From an uncultured Bacillus sp. (lineage in GTDB: Bacteria; Bacillota; Bacilli; Bacillales_B; DSM-18226): a stretch of 64,000 nucleotides of DNA. Where the stretch lies: positions 1 to 64,000 of the forward strand of contig NZ_CAMLDX010000002.1 of assembly GCF_946478885.1 (NCBI RefSeq). Reading direction: 5' to 3'. Each line of letters opens with the position of its first letter. Positions within the stretch are counted from its first letter, which is position 1. The notes beneath the pieces were generated by a model. It did not search any database, was not told the origin of the DNA, and saw only the letters and a program-made list of their open reading frames with translations. Below are positions 27,629 to 36,451 of this stretch, piece by piece. The position numbers and the translations under genes were made by a program.

Positions 27629-28987
27629 ATGATATTCAGACGGAATATTCAAGGCTTTCGCAAACCAAAAATAAATATGAAAACTTCCACTGATCAAGCG
27701 CTTCCATCGGCTTACCCGCACAGACGGCCGTTTATTAATCATCACGACTCCTGTCACCTTCACGGATACAAGAAGCCTTACCAATCTCTCTGTAATAAAT
27801 ATGATAGTCTTTCCAAAAATAAAACGGAGGCAATGACGACAAAATCACCACTCCCTCCAAAGGATTCGGTTCCTTTAATCTTGAATCCGCCTAAAGTTCC
27901 GGATAAGCTCGTAACTAGAGCAGCCGCGAAAAGGCAACAGGAGATATGCAGATCTTTTCAAAGCAAAAAAATGGAGAAGCAATCTGCAAGTTCAGAGAAG
28001 GCGACGAAAAAAAAAGAAAGCGAGCCTGTGAAACAACGTTTGAATGTACCGGAAGCAGCGATAGATAAAGAAAAGCTCAATTTCTTAAAGAAAAGCCCAC
28101 AAAATAAGAAGCTGAAAAAGAGTCCGACCGATCCTAATGCAGCTACCCCTGATCCCTCTACACAGGTTGATATGGATTTAGTCAGAATATTACTGGAAAT
28201 ACTTACTGTTCCCGATATAGAAAAGACTTCACTTATGGAGGAAAATAAGGGAGAAGACACATTTTCTGAGGGTAAAATGGATCCTATATCAGATAGGAAT
28301 GAGCTCACAGCATCTGCACATGATATAACGTGCGAAGATGCAAAGTACAGCATAGAAGAATTAGCTGCCTTGGGAGAACCTGAATTAAGAAGCGATTTTT
28401 TTAAAGATGAAGAAACATTAGAAACAGCGATGAAGGATCCATCTGTAAGAGCAACAGGACATTCTGTTGTCAAACTCCCTCTACAGCTTGCTTCTTTGCA
28501 GATTGAATTAGATCTTTTTCAAGAAGTTCAGCTACCGAAGAAATGGGAAAAACTATTAGAAATCAACTGGAGAGTACGAACATTAGATTGTCAAATACTG
28601 TTTCCCGCACATTATGCCTTGATAAAAGGTGAAGTGATTGGAGAAGTAAATTATTTGAGCGGAGGAAGCACGCAGTCCCAGCATTTGTTGAATATTTCGT
28701 TCCCTTTTAAACAAGTAATTGAAATATTTTGGTTATATCCCCCCGCTGCATCAGACGAGTATCAAAGGGAATATGGTTTCAAATGTAAAGATCTTGAGCA
28801 TCACGTGCATGATGAAACGATTCAATACGAGGCAGAACCAATCATGTATGACCTGAAAAAGACTCATTGTATTTGGCATAAAGAGATTCACTCTTATAAT
28901 GGTGCATTTCGATTAGACATCCAAGGCACCTTTCGTTTAATGATTGACCTGTTTCAATCACAATATGTAAAATTAAAGACTTTATAA
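27629..28987 (+). CDS. Spore-surface-type protein with long charged N-terminal extension, paralogue 3
   Basis: The last 170 residues match the shared core in a diverged form (TGHSVVKLPLQLASLQIELDL, LDCQILFPAHYALIKGEVIGEVNY, LLNISFPF, YEAEPIMYDLKKTHCIWHKEI, RLMIDLFQSQ). The first 270 residues are hydrophilic and of low complexity: basic up to about residue 175 (KKMEKQ, KKKES, KKLKKSP), then acidic to about 275. This suggests a tether or interaction arm. The start is uncertain: ATG 27629 is the first in frame but has no good ribosome binding site, and ATG 27677 and ATG 27833 (near ACGGAGG) are alternatives. It is downstream of paralogue 2 on the same strand. Confidence 0.6.
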   Translation: MIFRRNIQGFRKPKINMKTSTDQALPSAYPHRRPFINHHDSCHLHGYKKPYQSLCNKYDSLSKNKTEAMTTKSPLPPKDSVPLILNPPKVPDKLVTRAAAKRQQEICRSFQSKKMEKQSASSEKATKKKESEPVKQRLNVPEAAIDKEKLNFLKKSPQNKKLKKSPTDPNAATPDPSTQVDMDLVRILLEILTVPDIEKTSLMEENKGEDTFSEGKMDPISDRNELTASAHDITCEDAKYSIEELAALGEPELRSDFFKDEETLETAMKDPSVRATGHSVVKLPLQLASLQIELDLFQEVQLPKKWEKLLEINWRVRTLDCQILFPAHYALIKGEVIGEVNYLSGGSTQSQHLLNISFPFKQVIEIFWLYPPAASDEYQREYGFKCKDLEHHVHDETIQYEAEPIMYDLKKTHCIWHKEIHSYNGAFRLDIQGTFRLMIDLFQSQYVKLKTL

Positions 28988-29170
28988 GTCTTGTTGCTAA
29001 CAGGTCATAAAGAAGAAATGGATCATCCATTCTTTGAAACAAGACCTCAAAAAATGGATGAAGAGGGAAAAGTAAAAGTTTGTGAAGAGTTGAATAATAT
29101 CAGTCGCCAAAGTGGAATATGACCTGCTGCTGGCTCCTTTTATTATTTTTTTCTATTGTTATTTTGCAGT

Positions 29171-29923
29171 TTAGTGAGATGAGCGATTCATAATGCCTCT
29201 AATTCTGTCATACACATGACTCTGAACAGAATCCGCATTTGAAGAACCTAGTGCTGGATTAAATTGTTGATTTTGAATTAATTTCAACATCAGAAATACT
29301 TCCATTTTTTCTGTGACTTTTTTAAATGCGCCAAAATGATCAAATTCTTTAAGTAGGTCAAGCTCGTGGACAAAAGAGAATAGTAATTTACATTCAATGG
29401 GTTCATTATAGTTTTCGAATGTGAATTGGCCAAATTGGCAGCGGTCCCCCCTATGCCCTGATTTATCAAGAAAGCGATATTCCTCTGTTGCAGTTGATTT
29501 ATTGCTGAAGAAATAATCTGGTTCTACAAAAATCGCCACCTGTTGATTGCAATGAAAAGGAACATCCACACTGTGATCTCTCAAGTGACCTGTACATTCC
29601 TCTACATATTGGATATTTTTATGAACGATTCCTGTAATAAATAATTTTACAGCATCTGTATTAACAAAGGATGGAATCGCTTTACACTGGGATAGGGAGA
29701 CATTTTTGCGGATTGATTTAATTTCTCTAGCAGCTGTCGGGAGTTCAATGCTTGCTTCAACGTCTGCAGACAATTCTACCTCTGCAAGAACCACCGGAAC
29801 ATAGAGGGTACCTGCTGCAAAAGACTTGTTTCGGCATTCAACTGTTTTTGTTTTAGCTTTATCATTTTCCGATGCAGGTGGGCAGCCATGGGGAGGATGA
29901 GAACATCCTGTATTTTTTTTCAC
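29171..29923 (-). CDS. Spore-surface-type structural protein, paralogue 4
   Basis: The core has the same order as its neighbours: LYVPVVLAEVELSADVEASIEL, AREIKSIRKNVSLSQCK, VKLFITGIVHKNIQYVEEC, RDHSVDVPFH, YNEPIECKLLFSF and MLKLIQNQQ. The N-terminus is Cys/His/Pro-rich (GCSHPPHGCPP), which could allow cross-linking. The frame is open from a GTG inside the AGGAG site, so GTG 29923, eight nt after it, is the likely start. It is convergent with paralogue 3. I see no exact SigK -10 upstream. Confidence 0.65.
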   Translation of the reverse strand: MKKNTGCSHPPHGCPPASENDKAKTKTVECRNKSFAAGTLYVPVVLAEVELSADVEASIELPTAAREIKSIRKNVSLSQCKAIPSFVNTDAVKLFITGIVHKNIQYVEECTGHLRDHSVDVPFHCNQQVAIFVEPDYFFSNKSTATEEYRFLDKSGHRGDRCQFGQFTFENYNEPIECKLLFSFVHELDLLKEFDHFGAFKKVTEKMEVFLMLKLIQNQQFNPALGSSNADSVQSHVYDRIRGIMNRSSH

Positions 29924-30190
29924 CAAAATCACTCCTGATAGTAAATTTAAAGGAAGAAAAACAATAATGATCTTTGCTCCTCCCTTTGCTTTACTATTTT
30001 ATATGCGTTTCTTTAGCACACTGTATGGTCAAATGGTTGAGGACAAGTCACCATTTTTTTAACAAACCCAACTCCATCGTAAAATAGACCGTTTTAAAGC
30101 CGCTAGACGCCAACGTATTCTGTTCCTTCCTTTTGTACAAAATGAACCAACTTGAGTAATCTTGAATGATAATTACAACAATGCTATTTT

Positions 30191-30676
30191 CTAAGGGAGT
30201 TTTGAGATTTTATTTTCTATCTCCGTCCGTGGTTTTGCTTCGGAAATCTCCTCTGGGTAACCTAAAGCAATGACTCCTACAATATCATATTCATCTGAGA
30301 CCTGAAGTAGCTCCCGATTTTTCGGTGTAATCCCAATGGATGACCAAAATGTCCCTATACCTTCGAACCACGCAGATAAGATAAAATTTTGAATAAAGCA
30401 AGCAGTTGCCGCAAGATTTTCTTCCCTCGTGATTTCTGTATCTCCCTTTCTGGATAAAACAGCAAATATGATAGGTGCGTTGCCAAAATCCGTTTTATGA
30501 TTTAAGCTTTTTCTAGTTTCAGGACCGACAAAGACAATTTCCCATGGTTCTGTCATGCGATGATTTGGCGCCATTGTCGCAATCTCAAGCCAGTTTAGGA
30601 CCTTCTTATTGTCAATGGGCAGCGGCTTAAATTTTTTTATTGTTCTTCTTGTTTTAATTATGTCATAAATATTCAT
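30191..30676 (-). CDS. Nitroreductase family protein
   Basis: This short FMN-binding nitroreductase (161 residues) has the N-terminal RRTIKKFKPLPID motif for FMN phosphate contact, MAPNHRMTEPWEIVFVG, and the C-terminal GVIALGYPEEI. Such proteins use NAD(P)H to reduce nitro groups, quinones or related substrates. It is shorter than NfsA/NfsB types and close to the compact Bacillus YdjA-like group. Single gene; the ribosome binding site is a modest AAGGGG placed 10 nt upstream. Confidence 0.85.
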   Translation of the reverse strand: MNIYDIIKTRRTIKKFKPLPIDNKKVLNWLEIATMAPNHRMTEPWEIVFVGPETRKSLNHKTDFGNAPIIFAVLSRKGDTEITREENLAATACFIQNFILSAWFEGIGTFWSSIGITPKNRELLQVSDEYDIVGVIALGYPEEISEAKPRTEIENKISKLP

Positions 30677-30931
30677 CTGCTCTTTTCCCCTTCCATACTT
30701 TTACTTAATCGAATTTAGTGCGTTGTAATGGATCAATAGTCTCAATTAAGATGTATCGATAGTCTATGATCTTTCTTTCTATTTGTCAAAACATTAAAAC
30801 TATATTGCATCTCTTAATTGATAAAAGGTAGATAAGAAGAAATTTATTTGCCGAATTCCTTCTTGTTTTGTCGGACAAGCAGGAAGTTATCAATAAACCG
30901 AGAAAGAGATAAATAAAGGAGGGAAAGATCA

Positions 30932-31432
30932 TTGAATACTAGAGCGGTCGCCAAATTACTCGGAATTTCCGTCAGTACGGTTCAACGCTGGATAAAACAA
31001 CTGGACTTAGAAATGGAAAGAAATGAATTGGGACATTTTATATTTTCAGATGAAGATATTGAACTGCTAAAAGAAGTCAAAATGCAGCTACAACAAGGAA
31101 AGATCCTCCAGGAAATTGAAATTGGCAGCAATAGTAAACGTATCTTACCTATGAAAATCGAGCAAAGCGATGAACAATTGAACAGAATCACGGATAAGAT
31201 AAAGGAAATTGAAATGAATATGAATCAAAAAGCTGATTCAGTTGTTTCTTACCAGCTTCTGCAGCATCGCCGTGAAATCGAAGAGCTACAGGAACAGATC
31301 GCAGTGTTGACAGAAAAAATAGTGAGTATTGAAACCCTCGTCGAAAAGGAGCGTGAAACCGCCGCAGCTCATGAAATGATAAAACAGTCATCCCGCAAAA
31401 AAAATAAATTTTTTCAAGCAATTTTCGGATAA
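30932..31432 (+). CDS. racA: Chromosome-anchoring protein RacA
   Basis: An N-terminal MerR-like helix-turn-helix (VAKLLGISVSTVQRWIKQL, ERNELGHFIFSDEDIELLKEV) is followed by a coiled coil at about residues 85-145 and a basic C-terminal tail (SSRKKNKFF). RacA binds sites near the origin and, through DivIVA, tethers the chromosome to the cell pole during sporulation. The start is TTG after AAAGGAGGG. It is a sporulation gene and a strong indicator that the organism forms spores. Confidence 0.88.
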   Translation: MNTRAVAKLLGISVSTVQRWIKQLDLEMERNELGHFIFSDEDIELLKEVKMQLQQGKILQEIEIGSNSKRILPMKIEQSDEQLNRITDKIKEIEMNMNQKADSVVSYQLLQHRREIEELQEQIAVLTEKIVSIETLVEKERETAAAHEMIKQSSRKKNKFFQAIFG

Positions 31433-31441
31433 AGTAAATTG

Positions 31442-31477
31442 AAAGGCTGCCTTATTTTACAATAAGGCAGCCTTTTT
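31442..31477. terminator. Bidirectional terminator racA / LTA synthase
   Basis: A perfect 15-bp stem (AAAGGCTGCCTTATT with AATAAGGCAGCCTTT), 4-nt loop, T-run on the plus strand. Confidence 0.9.
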
Positions 31478-31483
31478 TAACAA

Positions 31484-33454
31484 TTAATTATTTTCTTGTT
31501 CATCGGATGAGGATCGGTCTATATTATAATCATATTTGGAACGATCTACCGGCGTGAAATTCTCCGGTGCATAGAAACGGAGCAAATCACCATTTACTAC
31601 TTTATCAGAAAGAGCTAATTTAGTAGTAACAATTTCCTGAAATTGTTTAGCCAATTCCGTCTTTTCTTCCTGATCGGCAGTTAATTGCAGACCTGTTGCA
31701 GTATCAAAATATTTTCCATCTAATGCCGTAATTGTTGGACTTACAAACTCTCCATTTCGGAAAGGAATCAACTCATCATGGTTTTCCGAGAATAAATCTG
31801 TACCAAATTGGACATAATCTTTTGTATCAATTCCAAGTAAATGAAGGAGTGTTGGCAGTACATCAATTTGACCGCTATATTCGTGGTTTATGCCTCCCTG
31901 CATTCCCGGAACACGAATGAATAATGGTACACGTTGTAAATTTGTATTTTCAAACGGCGTAATTTCTTTTCCTAATACCTGTTCCATTGCCTTATTATGG
32001 TTTTCAGAGATTCCATAATGGTCACCATACATAATGATGATTGAATTATCGTAAAGACCCGATTCTTTAAGATAATTAAACAGTTGCTGCAAAGCTTCAT
32101 CTGCATACCTAGCTGTCTGGAAATACGTATCAACTGATTTATCACCGGTAGTATGTGGTGCAATAGTTGCTAGTTTTTCATCAATCGGATATGGATAATG
32201 ATTTGTTACTGGGATAAATTTTGCCATAAACGGCTGTTTCAGAGACTCTAGCAGTGGAATGGACTGTGCATAAAAAGGCTTATCCATTAAACCGTAATCA
32301 GCTAAATCTTCTTCATTCATATCATAATAACTTGAATCAAAAAATTCATCATATCCAAATGACTTATATATTTCATTTCTATTCCAAAAGCTTCCTGAAT
32401 TTCCATGGAATACTGCAGAAGTATAACCCTGTTGTTTTAATATAGCAGGAGATGCTTCATACGTGTTCAAACCTTTTGTTGTAAAGGCAGAACCCTGTGA
32501 CAATCCATATAAAGAATTTTCTAGCATAAATTCAGCATCGGCTGTTTTCCCCTGTGCTGTCTGTTGGAAGAAATTATCAAAGTAAGCGGTATTGGCTTCT
32601 CTTGTTAAAGAATTTAAAAATGGTGTTACTTCTTCCCCGTTTAATTTATAGTTTATTAAAAAGTTTTGCATGGATTCTAAATGTAAATATATTACATTCA
32701 TTCCCTTGCCAATCCCGAAATAAGCCGGATTTGGCTCAGCATAATTCGAATGTGTGAAGTTGATGACTTCAGTTATATCAGAACTATCCGCTGTAACTCG
32801 CTGTGCGGATGCCTTTGTACTTTGAATCGCATCATAAATCGTATAGTTATACGTTCCTAAATATTTGACAACATAGTTACGGTCAAATCCTCTAGTTAAT
32901 AATTGAGGACGGTCAGCTTCTGCTAAAGCAAGATTTAAGCAAGAAATCCCTAAAGCAAGTGAAAATAGTGCAGCACGCTTACGACGGCTGATATCTTTAT
33001 CTTCTATTTTCACTATCTTAAATGCAAGTAATCCTATTAATAATACAAGATCAAGGAAAAATAAGAAATCATATGGTTCCAGCAAAGAGCTGACACTGCT
33101 GCTCACATCACCAAAGTTCTGTGTCTGAAAAATCGTTGGTAGCGTAATGAAATCATTAAAGAATCGGTAATACAAAATATTTGCATATAACAGAAAAGAC
33201 ATCAGTAAATCAATCGTGATGAGCCATATATACTTTCTTCTTCCTTTAAAAAAGAGCGCTAATCCTAAAAATAAAAGGGACGACCCTAATGGATTCAAAA
33301 ACAAAAGGAATTGCTGAAGTTTGTTTTCAATTCCTAAATCAAACTGAGTTAATTGAATAAGGTATGTTTTTATCCATAAGAAAAAAACAGCTAGTAAGAA
33401 AAAGCCAATATATCTTTTAGAAATATTTTGACCCACCCTCAACACTTTATTCAT
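31484..33454 (-). CDS. ltaS: Lipoteichoic acid synthase family protein
   Basis: Five N-terminal membrane helices (residues about 15-180) are followed by an extracellular sulfatase-fold domain. The catalytic Thr is in QGKTADAEF (about residue 304), the metal-binding Glu in YLHLESMQN (about 260) and the C-terminal metal site in YGDHYGISENH. An STKASA segment at 212-217 fits the signal-peptidase site that releases the enzymatic domain. It polymerises glycerol phosphate from phosphatidylglycerol onto a glycolipid anchor. Bacilli often have several paralogues (LtaS, YfnI, YqgS, YvgJ); which one this is cannot be told by eye. Confidence 0.92.
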   Translation of the reverse strand: MNKVLRVGQNISKRYIGFFLLAVFFLWIKTYLIQLTQFDLGIENKLQQFLLFLNPLGSSLLFLGLALFFKGRRKYIWLITIDLLMSFLLYANILYYRFFNDFITLPTIFQTQNFGDVSSSVSSLLEPYDFLFFLDLVLLIGLLAFKIVKIEDKDISRRKRAALFSLALGISCLNLALAEADRPQLLTRGFDRNYVVKYLGTYNYTIYDAIQSTKASAQRVTADSSDITEVINFTHSNYAEPNPAYFGIGKGMNVIYLHLESMQNFLINYKLNGEEVTPFLNSLTREANTAYFDNFFQQTAQGKTADAEFMLENSLYGLSQGSAFTTKGLNTYEASPAILKQQGYTSAVFHGNSGSFWNRNEIYKSFGYDEFFDSSYYDMNEEDLADYGLMDKPFYAQSIPLLESLKQPFMAKFIPVTNHYPYPIDEKLATIAPHTTGDKSVDTYFQTARYADEALQQLFNYLKESGLYDNSIIIMYGDHYGISENHNKAMEQVLGKEITPFENTNLQRVPLFIRVPGMQGGINHEYSGQIDVLPTLLHLLGIDTKDYVQFGTDLFSENHDELIPFRNGEFVSPTITALDGKYFDTATGLQLTADQEEKTELAKQFQEIVTTKLALSDKVVNGDLLRFYAPENFTPVDRSKYDYNIDRSSSDEQENN

Positions 33455-33670
33455 TTTTGCACCTACCTTCTAACAATAGATTTTAACATACTCTTAACGA
33501 AATTTGTATTGTTATTTTACTTTCTATTATTTTTAAACTTTCTCTAAACATTCTATTAATCAAATGGAATGTTTAATACAAGAGTACACTATACTCCTGT
33601 ACATTTAAGTATGTCAAGTTGAATATATGTATGCAAAAGGCAAGCTATTGTCATTATGACAAAATAAAAA
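33455..33670. other. Spacer upstream of the LTA synthase gene
   Basis: AT-rich and must hold the LTA synthase promoter. I see no gene or structure until the repeat that follows on the right. Confidence 0.4.
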
Positions 33671-33778
33671 GCTGCCCTAAAATATCTTGCATACGCATCG
33701 CAGTCTTATCTAGTATATTTTCCTTACCCACTACTAGATATTCTATCTTATGCCGCACACATCTGCTTTTAGGACAGC
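33671..33778. repeat. Nested-stem intergenic repeat, copy D
   Basis: The outer stem pairs GCTGCCCTAAAA with TTTTAGGACAGC. The inner stem pairs TCTAGTA (33709) with TACTAGA (33732). The right end TGCTTTTAGGACAGC matches the other copies. On the minus strand it ends in TTTTTATTTT, so it can terminate fixABCX. Confidence 0.55.
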
Positions 33779-33820
33779 CTTCTATTTGAAATCAGTAACG
33801 ACAGATAAATACTAAATTAA

Positions 33821-34105
33821 TTATGCCAGCCTGAAAACAACTCCATGACCGCCTTTCGGATATTCCCATTTAATATTTTGATACGGACAACCGATACGGC
33901 AGCTGCCACATTCATGACAGCCTTCATATCCTACCTGCATCCTTGTCCCTTCCCATTTATACACCTCAGCGGGACAAAAAATAGTACATAATTTTTCAGG
34001 ACATTTAGTTATGCAAACGTCATGGTCCAAAACAGTCAAATGAGATTTAGTATCACACCTGAATCGAAGCAAATATTGCTTTTCTTCTAAATTATTGGTT
34101 GACAT
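33821..34105 (-). CDS. fixX: FixX ferredoxin-like protein
   Basis: A 94-residue ferredoxin-like partner of FixC with Cys clusters CITKCPEKLCTIFCP and CHECGSCRIGCP. It carries electrons between the FixAB flavins and the FixC quinone oxidoreductase. The start overlaps the stop of fixC by one base (TAATG). It is the last gene of the fixABCX operon. Confidence 0.93.
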   Translation of the reverse strand: MSTNNLEEKQYLLRFRCDTKSHLTVLDHDVCITKCPEKLCTIFCPAEVYKWEGTRMQVGYEGCHECGSCRIGCPYQNIKWEYPKGGHGVVFRLA

Positions 34106-35400
34106 TATTTCACCGCCTTCCAGGCACGATAAAGATCCTTAATCACATTGAAAGTCCCTTTTTGGCCTTTTATGCTGCTCATGATCTGCTTTTGTTTTTC
34201 TTTCTTTGGTGTTCCGTCAACCGAGAAGAAACTGCTGGCAGCTTGGTTCATCATCGGTACATATTCACGAAAATATTGTGGATTATGCTCAAAGGTATGG
34301 GTGGCATCTTTATATTTTTCCAAGTCCTTTATAATAAAACTTGCATTCAGTGCATCACGATAGCTATTTAGACTTGACTCACTGAAATCATTGCGCTCTT
34401 TCGCCTCCATGATCGCCTCAGCAGCCATTTTGCCAGAGGCCATGGCCATATTTGAACCTTCGCGGTGAATGGCATTCACAAGCTGTGCTGCATCGCCGAT
34501 AACTAATACGCCGTTTCCCGCTACTTTCGGAACAGATCGGAATCCACCTTCCGGAATTAAATGAGCAAGATATTCGGCTGACTCCCCACCAGCCAACAAT
34601 GGTCTGACCATTGGGTGATTTTTAAGATAATCCAGAAGCTCATAAGGCTTTAATTTTGCGCTAATCATACTAGATAGAGTGGTGCCTACCCCAATATTTA
34701 AACTATCTTTATTGGTATATAGAAAAGCGGTTCCGACATTTCCTTTCGTAGAATCACCGAAAATCTCAATTGTACAGCCCTGATTTTCCTCTAGATTGAA
34801 ACGGTCATTGATTTTTTCTTTAGGTAAATTAATAACTTCCATTACGGTTAATGCCACTTCATCAGGACGGAATTCCTTATGAAAACCAAGCTGTTTCCCC
34901 AGCAAAGAGTTAACCCCGTCAGCTAGTACAACCACATCGGCATAAACATCGCCATCAGGTCGGTCAGTCCGGACACCTACAACCTTTTCATTTTCAACGA
35001 TACATTCTGTTACAACCGTTTCGTTGATTAATAAGACCCCTTCCTCAACAGCCTTTTGAGCGAACCATTGATCGAATTGTGCCCGAAGAACAGTAAAGTT
35101 ATTGTATGGTTCTACTCCCCATTCAAGTCCTTTATAGCTGAAGGTAACTGTTGATTCTTTATCCATCATCCAGAAGCGTTGCTCAATAATCGGTCTTTCC
35201 AAGGGTGCTTCATGCCAAAATTGTGGAATTAATTCTTCTAATTGCTTGCGATAAAGAACTCCGCCCATCACATTTTTGCTTCCAGGATATTCTCCTCTTT
35301 CGATTTGTAATACTTTTAAACCGTTTTTCGCACATGTAAACGCACAGGCAGTTCCGGCAGGTCCTGCTCCAACGACAATGACATCAAACTTCTCAGACAT
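34105..35400 (-). CDS. fixC: FixC, ETF:quinone oxidoreductase-like flavoprotein
   Basis: FAD-dependent oxidoreductase with the N-terminal dinucleotide-binding GAGPAGTACAFTCAKNG and the second FAD segment VLVIGDAAQLVNAIHREGSN. It accepts electrons from FixAB and passes them to quinone, with FixX. The open frame starts at 35412, but ATG 35400, seven nt after GGTGAG, gives the normal N-terminus MSEKFDVIVVGAG and overlaps fixB by 8 nt. Confidence 0.93.
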   Translation of the reverse strand: MSEKFDVIVVGAGPAGTACAFTCAKNGLKVLQIERGEYPGSKNVMGGVLYRKQLEELIPQFWHEAPLERPIIEQRFWMMDKESTVTFSYKGLEWGVEPYNNFTVLRAQFDQWFAQKAVEEGVLLINETVVTECIVENEKVVGVRTDRPDGDVYADVVVLADGVNSLLGKQLGFHKEFRPDEVALTVMEVINLPKEKINDRFNLEENQGCTIEIFGDSTKGNVGTAFLYTNKDSLNIGVGTTLSSMISAKLKPYELLDYLKNHPMVRPLLAGGESAEYLAHLIPEGGFRSVPKVAGNGVLVIGDAAQLVNAIHREGSNMAMASGKMAAEAIMEAKERNDFSESSLNSYRDALNASFIIKDLEKYKDATHTFEHNPQYFREYVPMMNQAASSFFSVDGTPKKEKQKQIMSSIKGQKGTFNVIKDLYRAWKAVK

Positions 35401-36421
35401 GGCTAATCTCACCGCCTTTTTCCACTCGAATTTGTTTAAATTGCTCGATTAATCTTGGAACAATCTCGAATGCATCGCCAACAATCCCATATGTTGCCAC
35501 ATCAAAAATCGGTGCCTTTGGGTCTTTATTGATTGCGATAATCATCTCTGAATTCTTCATTCCGACGATATGTTGAATGGCTCCGGAAATGCCAATAGCA
35601 AAATAAATTTTTGGTGTTACGGTTTCTCCCGTCTGGCCAATTTGTAATTCGTGAGGGAGCCAGCCTGCTTCTATAACATCCCTTGACCCACCGACACTTG
35701 CTCCAATTGTCTCTGCTAACTCATGTATTAACTGGAAGCCTTCAAAATCCCCCATGCCTTTTCCTCCGCATACAATAACATGAGCATCGGCAAGACTTGC
35801 TGTTTTCTTGACATCTCTAACAATCTCAAGTACTTTTGTACGCATATCTTCTTCTTTAAGAGAGATGATTCCTTCAATAATCTCTCCTTTTCTATTCTTA
35901 TCTGGTTCGAGTGCTTTCATTACTTTTGGCCGTACTGTCGCCATTTGCGGTCGATGTGTTTTACATAGAATCGTTGCCATAATATTTCCGCCAAAGGCAG
36001 GTCGGCTGGCCTCGAGAAGCCGCTTATCGGTATCTACATCCAGCATGGTTGTATCTGCCGTTAACCCTGTATTTAAATCTGTAGCCACCGCGCTGGCTAA
36101 ATCCTTTCCGTTGGGCGTAGCACCATAGAGGATAATTTCCGGTTTATAGGTTTCAGCCAGATAAATTAGGCCTTTCATGAAGGACTCAGTCCGATAATCC
36201 TTTAGAACAGAATGGTCAATTACATAAACAATATCTGCTCCATATGCAACAACTTTTGAAGTAAGCGGTTTCACATTGTCGCCTAATAAAACACCTGCCA
36301 GCGGAACTTCCAGCTTATCTGCCAGCTTTCGTCCGGCTCCCAATAATTCTAATGAAACACCTGCTATTTTACCTTCATTTTGTTCAATGAATACCCAAAC
36401 ACCACGGTAATCTTCAATCAT
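35393..36421 (-). CDS. fixB: FixB, electron transfer flavoprotein alpha-type subunit
   Basis: An ETF alpha homologue with the N-terminal nucleotide-like domain (VWVFIEQNEGK) and the C-terminal FAD domain (CGGKGMGDFEGF, GASVGGSRDVIEAGWLP, IQIGQTGETVTPK-like LQIGQTGETV, FAIGISGAIQHIVGM). ATG 36421 follows GGGGGATC and is preferred over the upstream TTG. It pairs with FixA; together they bifurcate electrons from NADH in FixABCX systems. Confidence 0.93.
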   Translation of the reverse strand: MIEDYRGVWVFIEQNEGKIAGVSLELLGAGRKLADKLEVPLAGVLLGDNVKPLTSKVVAYGADIVYVIDHSVLKDYRTESFMKGLIYLAETYKPEIILYGATPNGKDLASAVATDLNTGLTADTTMLDVDTDKRLLEASRPAFGGNIMATILCKTHRPQMATVRPKVMKALEPDKNRKGEIIEGIISLKEEDMRTKVLEIVRDVKKTASLADAHVIVCGGKGMGDFEGFQLIHELAETIGASVGGSRDVIEAGWLPHELQIGQTGETVTPKIYFAIGISGAIQHIVGMKNSEMIIAINKDPKAPIFDVATYGIVGDAFEIVPRLIEQFKQIRVEKGGEISHV

Positions 36422-36451
36422 GAAAGATCCCCCCAATCTTCTTATTGTTCC

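Noticed and set aside
27290..27784. 164-codon minus-strand frame across the junction of spore paralogues 2 and 3
   Set aside because: Overlaps two homologous plus-strand genes, lacks a ribosome binding site and reads as low-quality composition.
27958..28473. 171-codon Ser-rich minus-strand frame inside spore paralogue 3
   Set aside because: It is the complement of the Lys/Glu/Asp-rich arm, which gives Ser/Phe-rich antisense by codon bias.
29018..29122. 34-codon frame MDHPFFETRPQ... between paralogues 3 and 4
   Set aside because: Codon use looks plausible, but it has only a poor purine-rich site and no known match. Too short to support without conservation data.
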